A program made the translations under genes and the position numbers. The notes beneath the pieces were generated by a model. It saw only the letters and a list, made by a program, of their open reading frames with translations, was not told where the DNA came from and ran no database searches. A stretch of DNA of 54,098 nt from an uncultured bacterium (GTDB lineage: Bacteria; Verrucomicrobiota; Lentisphaeria; Victivallales; UBA1829), in the NCBI GenBank assembly GCA_949290385.1, contig CASERY010000063.1, forward strand, positions 1 to 54,098, in the 5' to 3' direction. Each line of letters opens with the position of its first letter. The stretch's first letter is position 1. Positions 1 through 8,529 of this stretch are shown here, one piece after another.

Positions 1-1188
1 AGCTCTTCCCTGATTGAAACAGGATGAAGCAAGAAGTGGAATGGGATCGGATGCGTCGTTTGCGGGAGCTGTAATTTCCGGAAGAGGACAGTCCCTGGCA
101 ATGACAGCGGGTGCTGTCTGTTCCGGAATTCTATGAAAACAAGATTCTTCTGTTGGGAAAGGAGCTCTTCCGGCACAGACAGTATCCCATTCAGAAACAT
201 GCGCATGATGTCCGAACACTGGAAACGGCTGGGCTATTCTTTGCCAGAGAAGTGCCTGTTTGATTCCGGGATCAGAAAGGGCATTCGGGTTTGCCGGATT
301 CATTTCGTTGCGGATCCCGACTGCGCAGCCAAGAACTGCAGCTGGAACCGGATCCGTTTCTGAAAGCAGAAATCCCTGAACTTCGCTGTATGCCGGTTCA
401 AAGGGTTCCCGCAGAACTTCCCCTGTTCGCTGGAAAAGGGTACAGCGTGAAAGTTCATGAGGAGTTTCAGAAAGCAGAAAGAAGTCGCAAAGCGGTACGC
501 ACTGACGGATGATTTGCAGCTGTCGATGTTCTTCTTCCGGACTCTGATCCGGAGCCGGAGGATTCCATGGTTTCCTGGGAAGCGTATGAAGAATTCGGGT
601 CTGGGGGGCATACCGGCGCAGAAGCCTTGTGGTAAGGTTCCTGTACTCTGCCTGATCTGAAAACGGAGCCCAGAGAATTTTCCAGAAGAGAATGCCGGCC
701 CGGGCAGAACGGATTGCTTTTTCTGTCCAGTATTTTTCAAAGGCTTTCAAGGAAAATGTTTTGTGGTCCGTGCAAAAGTTTTCCAGGGGGGGTGGATGAA
801 TTTCCAATCCAAGGCCCTGGAAGCCAGAATCTTTGATTTTCTGAATCAGCTTTTTCATGCTTTCTTCCGGGTATCCGGGGACATGAAAAGATGGGAAGCA
901 GCACAGATCCAGCGGTGCCGCTGAAGAAGTTTTTCCCCCTGCATTCGGCAGATCCCAGACGTCTTCCAGCAGAACGGTCAGACTTTCACGGAATTCCTGA
1001 AGCACAGGATTGTACAGCCCGTTTTCAGAAAACAATTCCTTTTCTGAAAGGTGAAGAGCTCTTGTGAAAGGATCCACCGGACATTGATCCCGCGGCGTGC
1101 AGGAATTCCCGGGAAACGGCACTGCCGGCAGAGGAGCCCAGTAATTTCCCTGAAAATCTGAGGATACTGTCTGCGGAATAAGATTCAT
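1..1188 (-). CDS. Hypothetical protein, C-terminus beyond window edge
   Basis: A reverse-strand frame of 396 codons without any stop, including TAG, runs off the left edge, so the C-terminus is missing. The first ATG (1186-1188) is taken as start; no strong ribosome binding site precedes it. I do not recognise the family. The product is rich in Pro, Cys and Trp and has no obvious signal peptide. Hydrophobic strand-like stretches alternate with helices around residues 117-185 (SGFQGLGLEIHPP, then ILFWKILWAPF), which would suit a beta/alpha-barrel fold, but that is a guess. Shorter frames on both strands in this interval are shadows. It lies downstream of another unrecognised reverse-strand gene (1464-1982), with a 275-base gap. 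Confidence 0.65.
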   Translation of the reverse strand, partial: MNLIPQTVSSDFQGNYWAPLPAVPFPGNSCTPRDQCPVDPFTRALHLSEKELFSENGLYNPVLQEFRESLTVLLEDVWDLPNAGGKTSSAAPLDLCCFPSFHVPGYPEESMKKLIQKIKDSGFQGLGLEIHPPPLENFCTDHKTFSLKAFEKYWTEKAIRSARAGILFWKILWAPFSDQAEYRNLTTRLLRRYAPQTRILHTLPRKPWNPPAPDQSPEEEHRQLQIIRQCVPLCDFFLLSETPHELSRCTLFQRTGEVLREPFEPAYSEVQGFLLSETDPVPAAVLGCAVGIRNEMNPANPNALSDPGIKQALLWQRIAQPFPVFGHHAHVSEWDTVCAGRAPFPTEESCFHRIPEQTAPAVIARDCPLPEITAPANDASDPIPLLASSCFNQGRA

Positions 1189-1463
1189 GGCTGTAAAATA
1201 AAAGCCCCTGTGCATGGTTAGAAATTTAGATGGCAAAAACAGATGTATTCAGCTATATTCAACTGTATTCCGATAGAATTTTTCGGATGATTTTCCTGTG
1301 TTATCCTCTTTTTCTCTCTCCCCTCCTGGTGTTCGGAGTACTTCCCGGAAACAAGGGCTTCATTTTGCGATTCATACAGAAGAAAGCGGCATTCTTCGGC
1401 AGGATGGACACCTTTTCCTAAGCACATCTTCAGAATTGATTCCGGGGCTGACGTTTTTCTAAA

Positions 1464-1982
1464 TCAGCTGTCCTGCTGGCTGCTGCAAACTTCAGGAACA
1501 ACATCCTGAGGCGTGGAAAGGATCCACACACTGCTGACTGTTCCCGATACCAAAAGATGAAACTGTACGGCATGAATGGTTGCTCCCATGCCCATCATCA
1601 TCTGTTCAAACTCAAAACCGCGGAGCGTTCCGGAAAAGTCCAGTGCTACCTGGTCTGCCTGGATGCCGTGGGATTTTTCCATCGCTTTCGGCCGGCGGAC
1701 CGGAACAGAACAGGCCAGATCCAGTACCCTGGTTTGAGAAGGAATTGCGATACTTGCATCTTTGTCTGATCCGGTGTGCTCCGTGTAGGTAATGACAAGA
1801 CTTTTGATTTCCAGGGAAAGATGGCTTGTAATCTCTGCCCGAGCAGAAGCCTTTGCGGGATCACAGACCGGGAAAAGACTGTTGATTACAGCGGAGGAGA
1901 CTTTTTCATCCAGGATTTTCTGGACTTCATTTTTAATTCTTTCGGCAATCAGATTGCTGCCGAGTTTACTGAAAAGGTTCAT
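1464..1982 (-). CDS. Hypothetical protein, 172 aa
   Basis: The frame reads from ATG at 1980-1982 to a TGA. A TAA two codons upstream of the ATG rules out a longer protein. The N-terminal 40 residues look helical and amphipathic (NLFSKLGSNLIAERI). They are followed by alternating hydrophobic strands (LSLEIKSLVITYTEHTG, then FHLLVSGTVSSVWIL) consistent with a beta-rich domain. A Met/Gly run EQMMMGMGA lies near residue 127. No signal peptide, metal motif or known family is recognised. No clear ribosome binding site was found. Codon use resembles the neighbouring genes, which is the main argument that it is real. Confidence 0.5.
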   Translation of the reverse strand: MNLFSKLGSNLIAERIKNEVQKILDEKVSSAVINSLFPVCDPAKASARAEITSHLSLEIKSLVITYTEHTGSDKDASIAIPSQTRVLDLACSVPVRRPKAMEKSHGIQADQVALDFSGTLRGFEFEQMMMGMGATIHAVQFHLLVSGTVSSVWILSTPQDVVPEVCSSQQDS

Positions 1983-2018
1983 GGATTAAATCCGATCTGC
2001 TTGCTGAATAGGGGTTGA

Positions 2019-2360
2019 CGAAATTCAGAAATCCAGTGGTCTGCTGCGGACGGAGTTCTCCGGGTGGCCGATGGACCAACTGAAAACTGAAAGAAGCAAT
2101 ACGGGGAAATAATAAAGGATGAAATGAGATTTTTCAAGTTTTTTATCCGTCAGGATTGAGCGGATCTTAGAATATTTTCAAAAAAAGATGTTTTTTTATT
2201 TTTTCAGAATTCCCTTGTGGATTTTTTCATGCCTCCCCGTTATATTGCAGTGAAAGGCCTTAGACTGCAGTTTTTCTGCGTGACGGAAGATCTGAATATC
2301 CGGTTCCGTAGAAACTCTGTGAAACTGAAACTTGCCCATTGGTGAGAGGGAGGCAAAATC
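2019..2360. other. Intergenic region, 342 bases, divergent promoters expected
   Basis: This gap separates the reverse gene ending at 1982 from the forward oxidoreductase. It is AT-rich between 2110 and 2230. A TATATT hexamer followed by G (2241-2246) matches the -10 box seen at other promoters in the window, but no good -35 box lies 16-17 bases upstream. A GGGAGG ribosome binding site sits just before the start at 2361. Nothing else was seen. Confidence 0.4.
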
Positions 2361-3353
2361 ATGAATGTTCTGGTTGTGGGATCCGGCGTTGCCGGCGTTT
2401 CGGCGGCTCAGAGAATCCTCAAGAATGATCCGTCTTCAAAAGTGTGTTTGTGCGATGCTGAAGGAATGGGGCTTTATGCAAGAATCCGCCTTCCGGAGTA
2501 CGCGGGAGGTTCTCTGACAAAGGATAAACTGACTCTTTATTCCCCCGATGTCATTCAGAGCTGGGATGTGGAATATCTGGCAGATGCTGTTGCGGAAATT
2601 GATCTGGCGGAGAAACAGGCCCGGTTTGTCTCAGGCGTTGCAAGACGCTTTGACAAGCTTCTGTTCTGTACTGGTGCTGATGCTCGCAGAATTGAGCTGC
2701 CGGGAATGGACAAGGCGGAAGACCGGATTTTTACCCTGCGCTCGCTGAAAGATGCGGACACCATTATCAAGGCCGCTGAGACTGCCGGAAAGGCCATCGT
2801 GCTGGGCGGCGGCGTGCTGGGCCTTGAAATTGCCTGGCATTTGAGACAGCGGGGACTTCAGGTTGTTGTGCTGGAATGCTTGGAACGCCTCCTGCCGCGT
2901 CAGTGCACCGCGGAGGGATCTGCACTCCTGAAACAGCGTCTGGAGGAAGCCGGGGTGTCTGTGGAACTGAACTATGTGTCCGAGAATATATCATGCGGGG
3001 AAAATCAGTCCGGGCTTTCTCTGCATGCTAAAGACGGAAGAGTCTGCAAGGGAGATTTTCTTCTGATTTCTGCTGGAATGGCTCCCCGGAAAAGTCTTGC
3101 GGAAAAAAGCGGTATTGCCTGCAAAAACGGCATTCTGGTCAATGAAAGACTGGAGACTTCATGTCCGGACGTTTATGCCGCAGGCGACTGTGCGGAAGGC
3201 CCTGTTCGGAATCCGGGCATGTGGATCTGTTCCAAAGAGCAGGGAGAAGGCGCAGCGGATATCCTGACTGGAAAGCTGGAAAAATTCACATTCCGGGAAC
3301 GGCAGCCCATGCTGAAAATCGGTAGTCTGGATCTGACGGGAATCCGCAGCTGA
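2361..3353 (+). CDS. FAD/NAD(P)-dependent pyridine nucleotide-disulfide-family oxidoreductase
   Basis: This 330-residue flavoprotein has two dinucleotide-binding folds. The FAD motif GSGVAG lies at residues 7-12, the NAD motif GGGVLG near 149-154, and the second FAD motif AAGDCAEG near 273. It lacks the redox CxxC of disulfide reductases and the dimerisation domain. This matches the compact NADH:rubredoxin/nitrite-reductase-type (NirB N-terminal-like) reductases that pass electrons from NAD(P)H to a small redox protein. No partner protein is adjacent, so the acceptor is unknown. The start is the ATG following a GGGAGG ribosome binding site at 2347-2352. The stop is TGA. It appears monocistronic. 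Confidence 0.85.
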   Translation: MNVLVVGSGVAGVSAAQRILKNDPSSKVCLCDAEGMGLYARIRLPEYAGGSLTKDKLTLYSPDVIQSWDVEYLADAVAEIDLAEKQARFVSGVARRFDKLLFCTGADARRIELPGMDKAEDRIFTLRSLKDADTIIKAAETAGKAIVLGGGVLGLEIAWHLRQRGLQVVVLECLERLLPRQCTAEGSALLKQRLEEAGVSVELNYVSENISCGENQSGLSLHAKDGRVCKGDFLLISAGMAPRKSLAEKSGIACKNGILVNERLETSCPDVYAAGDCAEGPVRNPGMWICSKEQGEGAADILTGKLEKFTFRERQPMLKIGSLDLTGIRS

Positions 3354-3596
3354 AAAACGTTGCAGTCCCGGCCGGATGTCGGTACAATGGAGGGAAGGAC
3401 GGCAGCTTCGGTGGTATAGAAGGCCTTGAATCCCGAAAATGTCGCAGAATTCAGGCGACAGAAGATCCTGAATTCCGGAATGCTGCAGGGCGTGATGCGC
3501 GGGAGAGTTTTTGATTTTAAGAGAAGAAAAAGGTCCTGCCGTCCGGAAGGCATAGTAAAGAATGGAAATCTGAAAAGAAGAAGTTTTCAGATTGAA

Positions 3597-4151
3597 ATGC
3601 GGAGCATGATCGTGGAAAGAAATTTTTATCTGGATGCTAAAACCCGGGTCACGGATCAGTTGATTACAAAGGATGGAAAATTCATATTGCAACTTCCTCA
3701 GGTGGAATCTGTGGAAGTTAAAACATCCAGGAAGAGCTTTTACGGAGCATAGATTTGTCTGCCTCTTTCGTTCCTGGGATTTTTCATCAATGGCTTTGTG
3801 GGAATTGCGCTCTGCTGCGCTGCCTACTGCTGGTTTCATTATGCGTACATGTTCTTTGCTTCTGTGCAGGTGAAAATGAAAGACGGACAGATTTATACGC
3901 TTCGTAATTTTGCGTATCACTGCAGACACAACGCTTACGATCTTGCAGATGCTGTTCAGATGGCTCGGAACGAGTCGGGCGGAAAGCTCCGGAAGGAAAA
4001 GGATCTGGAACTTTCAGAAACCCAGCGCACTGCACGGCTCAAGGAAATGCTGCAGAAGACGGATGTGGAGAAAACTCCTGAAATGGAGCAAATTCTTGAA
4101 AATCATTTGAATGTGGAAAATCATAAGCATCATGAGGAAGGGGCCCGCTGA
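3597..4151 (+). CDS. DUF6232-like membrane protein with one in-frame UAG
   Basis: The frame is 185 codons ending in TGA, with one in-frame TAG at 3750-3752 (codon 52). The N-terminus (ERNFYLDAKTRVTDQLI, LPQVESVEV) looks like the small beta domain of DUF6232 proteins. It is followed by a hydrophobic segment of roughly 25 residues (LSFLGFFINGFVGIALCC) and a cytosolic tail that ends in a charged helix. The TAG falls exactly in the linker joining the beta domain to the membrane segment, so reading it as an amino acid restores the expected domain order. The start is uncertain: ATG 3597 or 3606 fits the family, although the same frame is open back to an ATG at 3387, with another TAG at 3417. Function unknown. 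It is followed by a CYTH gene 3 bases on. Confidence 0.6.
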
Positions 4152-4154
4152 ACA

Positions 4155-4661
4155 ATGGGTGTTGAAATTGAACGAAAATTCATTCCTTCTGATGATTCCT
4201 GGAGACAATCTGTCTCTTCTCGTTCCAGCCTGAAGCAGGGCTATATTGCCACTGTGAACGGTCATACTGTGCGGGCGAGAATCTCAGACGGTCAGGGATT
4301 CCTGACCCTGAAAAGCCATGCACACGGTATTTCCCGGGATGAGTTTGAATACAGAATTCCAGTGGAAGACGCAGAACAGATTCTGGAAAGTTTCTGTGAA
4401 AAGCCATTGATTGAGAAATATAGATATATTGTTGTATTTCAAGGATTCACATGGGAGATTGATGAATTTTTCGGAGAAAATCAGGGTCTGATTCTGGCGG
4501 AGATAGAACTGCCTTCGGAGGATACGGCATTTGAGATTCCTCCTTGGATTGGAAAGGAAGTAACTCATCTTGGGCGTTACTATAATTCAAACCTGCGGAA
4601 ACATCCTTTTTCCCGGTGGAGTCCAGAGGAAAAGGCGGGACTGGATCTGAATGGATGCTGA
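4155..4661 (+). CDS. CYTH domain protein (triphosphate tunnel metalloenzyme)
   Basis: The product (168 aa) carries the CYTH signature ExExK near the start (E4, E6, K8 in EIERKF) and the alternating basic and acidic strands of the tunnel, for example VRARIS, GFLTLK, IEKYRY and WEIDEFFG, then ILAEIELPSE. Family members hydrolyse inorganic triphosphate or make cAMP. The short single-domain form without a CHAD domain is more often a triphosphatase, so that is the likelier activity. The ATG follows the stop of the upstream gene by 3 bases, which indicates co-transcription. The stop is TGA. Confidence 0.85.
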   Translation: MGVEIERKFIPSDDSWRQSVSSRSSLKQGYIATVNGHTVRARISDGQGFLTLKSHAHGISRDEFEYRIPVEDAEQILESFCEKPLIEKYRYIVVFQGFTWEIDEFFGENQGLILAEIELPSEDTAFEIPPWIGKEVTHLGRYYNSNLRKHPFSRWSPEEKAGLDLNGC

Positions 4662-4718
4662 CAGACCTTTTCCGGAATATGCAGAAATGATCGCTTTTCA
4701 GGAACATCTGTATGTACG

Positions 4719-4815
4719 GATGCAAAGGGCGCTTTGAATCGGGATGGGATTGTTAGCAACCTTCTAAGAATAAATCTCTTCTTTAGATGCAAGGGGCGCT
4801 TTGAATCGGGAACGG
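4719..4815. repeat. Two-copy direct repeat, period 67
   Basis: Copies lie at 4719-4748 and 4786-4815. They share 25 of the first 26 bases (core GGGCGCTTTGAATCGGGA). The roughly 37-base interval between copies is unrelated to the flanks. The spacing matches the other repeat pairs in this window although the sequence is different. Confidence 0.7.
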
Positions 4816-5240
4816 GGGCCAGGCAGGATCTTTTCCCCGGCAGAGGTTTTTTGCGGGGGAAGTGCGAGAGGGTTGAGAATGCATATTTTTGCTCTTTTAT
4901 ATTCTGCTGCTTCTGCAGAATATAAGTATGACGTGAGGGCACCTTCTGCGGTTTTTCCGAAGGATGTCAATGTGTATCCGGAGAGTCGGGCACAGCAGGG
5001 CAGAGAGAGGTATTTTCTGGATCTCGCCAGTGGTACTCCAGAATAATCATGGGAGCATGGGCAGAGTTATAAGATTGAGATAGAATGGAAAGGGATGGGA
5101 CAAGGTATTTTTAGAAAATAAAGTGTTAGTTTTCTGTTAGCATATGGAAAAACAGAAGTTATAAGGAGGGATCAGCAATGTTGTTGGAAACGGCCCGGGA
5201 AAGGGGCCTTTTCGGACTGTATTTTGATCCTGAAAGCGAA

Positions 5241-5268
5241 TTGACAAGAACTGTTGGACTGTTATATT
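5241..5268 (+). promoter_or_regulatory. Sigma70-type promoter for beta-ketoacyl-ACP synthase
   Basis: TTGACA (5241-5246), a 16-base spacer, then TATATT (5263-5268), located 54 bases before the start codon. TATATT is a recurring -10 hexamer in this window. Confidence 0.6.
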
Positions 5269-5322
5269 ATAGTATAAGTTTGTACAACAGAGCCGATAAT
5301 CTTTGAGAGAAAGTGAACAAAT

Positions 5323-6564
5323 ATGGCAGCTAAAAAGGTGGTAATTACCGGACGCGGTCTGGTCACTCCGATCGGTTTCGGACTTCAGGAAAATATAGAC
5401 GCCCTGAAGAGTGGAAAAAGCGGTATCGTCTATCTTCCTGAATGGAAAGAAGCCGGCTTGGAATGCAATGTGGGCGGCAAGGTTTCTTATGAATATGACT
5501 GTCCCATGTTTGACCGGAAAAAACTCCGTTTTATGCCGGAAAATGCAAAAATGGCTGTGGCCGCGGCTTATGAGGCAATTCTGGATGCCGGTTATACGCC
5601 TGAAACTTTGCCCAGATCGGAAATGGCTGTGCTGAACGGTTGTGCAGGAAGTGCTTACAAGGAAGTGTGTACATCGGTCAGTATTTTTGAGGCAACAAGA
5701 AATCTGCGGAAAATTTCTCCTTTTGCTGTGCCGCGTACAATGCCGTCATCTGCTGTTGCGAGCATGTCTCTGATTTTCGGGATTACGGGGGAGAGCTATG
5801 ACATCAGCTGCGCATGTACAAGCGGAGCCATGACTTTGATTGCAGCTGCACGTCTGATCCTTTCCGGTGAATACGATATTGTTCTGGCCGGAGGTTCTGA
5901 AGAGCTTTCCTGGCAGCAGGCCCTGGGTTTCAATGCAATGAGGGCTATCAGCCGGAGCAGAAACGATCATCCGGAACAGGCCAGCCGTCCGTTTGACAAG
6001 GGGCGGGATGGCTTTGTCATGGCAGAAGGTGCCGGCATGATGATCCTTGAGAGCGAAGAACATGCCAGAGAACGAGGCGCAAAAATTCATGGAGTGATTT
6101 CCGGTTTTGCATGTAACAGCAATGCCACGGATATGGTTGCTCCAGACCGGGCATCCAGCGCGGATGTGATGCGCATGGCTGTGAAACATGCAGGTCTGAA
6201 GCCGGAGGACATCCGGTATATCAATACCCATGGCACCAGCACGCCGGTGGGGGATCCTATTGAAATGGAGGCTATCTATGATGTCTTTTCCGGGAATCCG
6301 GTTCTGGCGGTGAACAGCACGAAGTCTCAGACAGGCCATATGATTGGAGCCACTGGTGCAGTGGAAGCCATTTACACCAACCTGATGGTGGAGCACTCTT
6401 TTGTAAGCGGAACAGTCAACCTGACAGATCCGGAAGATGAGTTTGCCTGGGCTGATCTGGTGCGGGAAACCCGTGAAAATTTCCCGATCAGTCACGCATT
6501 GAGCAACAGTTTCGGGTTCGGGGGAACCAACGCGAGCATTGTGATTTCCAAATACGAAGCATGA
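5323..6564 (+). CDS. fabF: Beta-ketoacyl-ACP synthase II family protein
   Basis: The product (413 aa) is a full-length condensing enzyme, which extends acyl-ACP with malonyl-ACP in fatty acid synthesis in the cytosol. The catalytic triad is intact: nucleophile Cys165 in ACTSG, His in THGTSTPVGD, and Lys/His in KSQTGHMIGATGA. The hallmark RPFDKGRDGF and the C-terminal glycine loop SFGFGGTNAS are also present. FabF is the best match, though a specialised paralogue cannot be excluded because no other fab gene or acyl carrier protein is nearby. The start ATG follows the promoter at 5241-5268; the ribosome binding site is weak (GAGAGAAAG). A Dus gene begins 12 bases after the stop. Confidence 0.85.
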   Translation: MAAKKVVITGRGLVTPIGFGLQENIDALKSGKSGIVYLPEWKEAGLECNVGGKVSYEYDCPMFDRKKLRFMPENAKMAVAAAYEAILDAGYTPETLPRSEMAVLNGCAGSAYKEVCTSVSIFEATRNLRKISPFAVPRTMPSSAVASMSLIFGITGESYDISCACTSGAMTLIAAARLILSGEYDIVLAGGSEELSWQQALGFNAMRAISRSRNDHPEQASRPFDKGRDGFVMAEGAGMMILESEEHARERGAKIHGVISGFACNSNATDMVAPDRASSADVMRMAVKHAGLKPEDIRYINTHGTSTPVGDPIEMEAIYDVFSGNPVLAVNSTKSQTGHMIGATGAVEAIYTNLMVEHSFVSGTVNLTDPEDEFAWADLVRETRENFPISHALSNSFGFGGTNASIVISKYEA

Positions 6565-6576
6565 GTGAGAATCTGA

Positions 6577-7617
6577 GTGACAGAAACTTTTTCTCAGAAC
6601 GAGAGAGCTGTTTATCCTGAACATGCTGTGATTATGGCTCCCATAGCGGGTCATACGGATGTGCCGATGCGTGCAGCATCGGCACGGCATGGCTGTGCTT
6701 TTGCCTTTACGGAGATGGTGGATGCGGGGTCTCTGGTTTATTCTGTAAAAAAAACGGGCCGGCTGGTGATTCGTGGAAATCATGAAAAATTTCTTGGAAT
6801 TCAGTTGGTCGGATCTGATCCGGATATCCTGAGGAAGGCTGTCGAAATCATCAATGACATGGATTTTGACGTGCTGGACTTTAATTTAGGCTGTCCTGCT
6901 CCGAAAGTTGCCAAAAAGGTCGAAGGTATTGCACTTGCACTGAAAAATCCAGATCTTGCAGTCCGATGTGCTGAGACCCTGGTTGCTTGTTCGAGAATTC
7001 CTGTGACTGTGAAAACTCGGATCCAGAGCGAGACGGACCCGGAAGAGACCGTGCGTTTTTGCCGACGGCTGGAAGGTACGGGTATTTCCGCCTTGACACT
7101 CCATGGGCGGGTGATGAAAGTTTTTTATTCCGGACCGGTTTTTTATGAACACATTCGTTCCGTACGAGAATCTTTGAAAATTCAGGTGATTGCCAACGGC
7201 GGAGCCCTTACAGAGCGTTCTTACCGGGAACTGCTGGAGCGGACAGGCTGCAGTTGCGGCATGATTGCAAGAGGTGCTTTGGGAAATCCATGGATTTTTG
7301 AAGCGGTGAAGGGAGTCGGGAAATATCCTCCGTCTGTATCTGAATTCGCGGATGAGCTGGATCGGCATGTCCATGAAATGATTGATTTCTACGGAATGGA
7401 GCAGGGATTTAAAATCGCACGCAAAACAATTCTGGAATATCTGAGAGGACGAGGTTTTGCTGGTTCTCTGCGGGCTTCCGTCTCTTTCCTGTCCGGATTC
7501 GATGACTTCAGTCGTCTGATGGAGGAAGTGCGTCGCGGGCCTTCTCCGCGTTACTGGGAATTCCTGGAAAAACATCCGGAGGATGTGGAGCGTCCTCTTC
7601 GGAAGGAATCCTGTTGA
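6577..7617 (+). CDS. dus: tRNA-dihydrouridine synthase family protein
   Basis: The product is a 346-residue FMN-dependent Dus-family enzyme that reduces uridines in tRNA D-loops. Landmarks are the N-terminal APIAGHTDVPMR phosphate/FMN segment, the catalytic cysteine in NLGCPAP near residue 107, HGR after strand 6, VIANGGA, and the GMIARGALGNPWIF FMN-binding loop. The usual CRxR-type motif after the flavin segments is altered (LTLHGRVMKVFYSG), as in some divergent Dus branches. The start is taken as GTG at 6577, because no in-frame ATG lies upstream of the conserved N-terminus. It is likely co-transcribed with the synthase. The stop is TGA. Confidence 0.85.
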   Translation: MTETFSQNERAVYPEHAVIMAPIAGHTDVPMRAASARHGCAFAFTEMVDAGSLVYSVKKTGRLVIRGNHEKFLGIQLVGSDPDILRKAVEIINDMDFDVLDFNLGCPAPKVAKKVEGIALALKNPDLAVRCAETLVACSRIPVTVKTRIQSETDPEETVRFCRRLEGTGISALTLHGRVMKVFYSGPVFYEHIRSVRESLKIQVIANGGALTERSYRELLERTGCSCGMIARGALGNPWIFEAVKGVGKYPPSVSEFADELDRHVHEMIDFYGMEQGFKIARKTILEYLRGRGFAGSLRASVSFLSGFDDFSRLMEEVRRGPSPRYWEFLEKHPEDVERPLRKESC

Positions 7618-7637
7618 GTGGATGCCGGATTTTTGCC

Positions 7638-7738
7638 GGGCAGAGAAGTCATTCACATGAAAGAGAAGGAGGGAAGGCCAGCAGTATTCAGGAGAACCAT
7701 TTGCAGGGGGGCAGAGAAGTCATCCACCCGGAAGAGAA
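7638..7738. repeat. Two-copy direct repeat, period 71
   Basis: Copies lie at 7638-7667 and 7709-7738, sharing GGGCAGAGAAGTCAT and a degenerate AGAGAAG tail. Further partial GGCAGAA copies occur at about 7744 and 7816. Confidence 0.55.
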
Positions 7739-7947
7739 GATTGGGCAGAAGAAGGAAGAAAGATTCTTTTTTGCAGCAGCTTAGCCGTAAATGGAATCCG
7801 GAGCAATGTTTTCCCGGCAGAAGGAAATAGGACTTCTGAAAATGGTTTCAATATGTCCGGAACTGTTCTGATTCCTGATCGGAAAAGGGGACAGATTTGT
7901 GCCGGCTTTATGAAGAAAAGCGTTTCTTCCAGTTAGAACACCAAAAT

Positions 7948-8060
7948 GCTGGCAGTTCTATGCATATGCTGTTGTTGAGGCCAATAACATGCAGTCATAA
8001 TCTTTTTAATTGCAAATCAAACTTATTTCCAGTGCTGGCAGTTCTACGCTATGCTGTTGT
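7948..8060. repeat. Two-copy direct repeat, period 85
   Basis: TGCTGGCAGTTCTA begins at 7948 and again at 8033. In both copies it is followed by an ATGCTGTTGT block. The period differs from the roughly 66 bases seen elsewhere. Confidence 0.5.
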
Positions 8061-8103
8061 GCAACAAATCAGAATTTCTTTTAGGGAGAGTACCAGCGTG
8101 CCT

Positions 8104-8199
8104 GAAAAGAGGAATCCCATGAGAGATTGAAAGTCCTATAGAATAGGAAGTTAACCTGGCTCCGGAATAGGAAAGAGAAATCCCATGAAAGATTGAAAG
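8104..8199. repeat. Two-copy 30-bp repeat with CRISPR-like ATTGAAAG end, period 66
   Basis: Copies lie at 8104-8133 and 8170-8199 (30 bases each, 3-4 mismatches) with a unique 36-base interval. Both end in GATTGAAAG, the 3' tail typical of many type I and III CRISPR repeats. Two repeats and no cas genes make this at most a relic or a minimal array. Confidence 0.5.
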
Positions 8200-8410
8200 A
8201 GCATCAGGGTGGGGGAAAAATAGACCATTTTTTAACGGATATTCAGACCTTTTTGCCGGACAGGAATCGTGGTATGACAGAGTGGCATGGCAGAGCTTGA
8301 TCCTATTAACAAAGCTTTTTCCCCGTGCGGACAGAATAAAGGACCGCTTTATTTTCAGAACTGTTTGGAAACCTTGTTTCCAGCTCGGGACAGTAGAAAA
8401 ATCCTTCGGC

Positions 8411-8438
8411 TTGCAATCAGAATGAAATTCGTTATATT
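8411..8438 (+). promoter_or_regulatory. Promoter of secreted hydrolase operon
   Basis: TTGCAA (8411-8416), a 16-base spacer, then TATATT (8433-8438), 91 bases upstream of the ATG at 8530. Confidence 0.5.
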
Positions 8439-8529
8439 GGAGCAAATGCAGGGCTGTTTTTTTGCCGGCTTTTTGCCGCAGGAAATCCTTCCAGTCCTTG
8501 GTTTGATAGAATTACCGGAGAAAAATTGT

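Larger units (their letters stand above)
4662..5322. other. Intergenic region with repeat pair and hairpin
   Basis: No convincing gene fills these 661 bases. The region holds a two-copy direct repeat at 4719-4815, a perfect 10-bp inverted repeat at 4898-4924 with a 7-base loop, and the promoter for the downstream synthase at 5241-5268. A 42-codon frame at 5178-5306 starts with ATG after a good GGAGGG site, but it overlaps that promoter and its product is not recognisable, so I do not call it. Confidence 0.5.
7618..8529. other. Repeat-rich intergenic region
   Basis: These 912 bases contain no gene that I can support. They hold three separate repeat pairs (7638-7738, 7948-8060, 8104-8199) and the promoter of the secreted hydrolase operon at 8411-8438. 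The short frame at 7618-7830 is mostly composed of the first repeat pair (basic, low-complexity product) and is not called. Confidence 0.5.

Noticed and set aside
5178-5306. Small ORF with a strong GGAGGG site before fabF
   Set aside because: It overlaps the promoter assigned to fabF and its 42-residue product has no recognisable feature. Left as possible but unsupported.
7948-8060. Counting the 85-base-period repeat as part of the 66-base family
   Set aside because: The period is clearly different, so it is listed only as an independent direct repeat.
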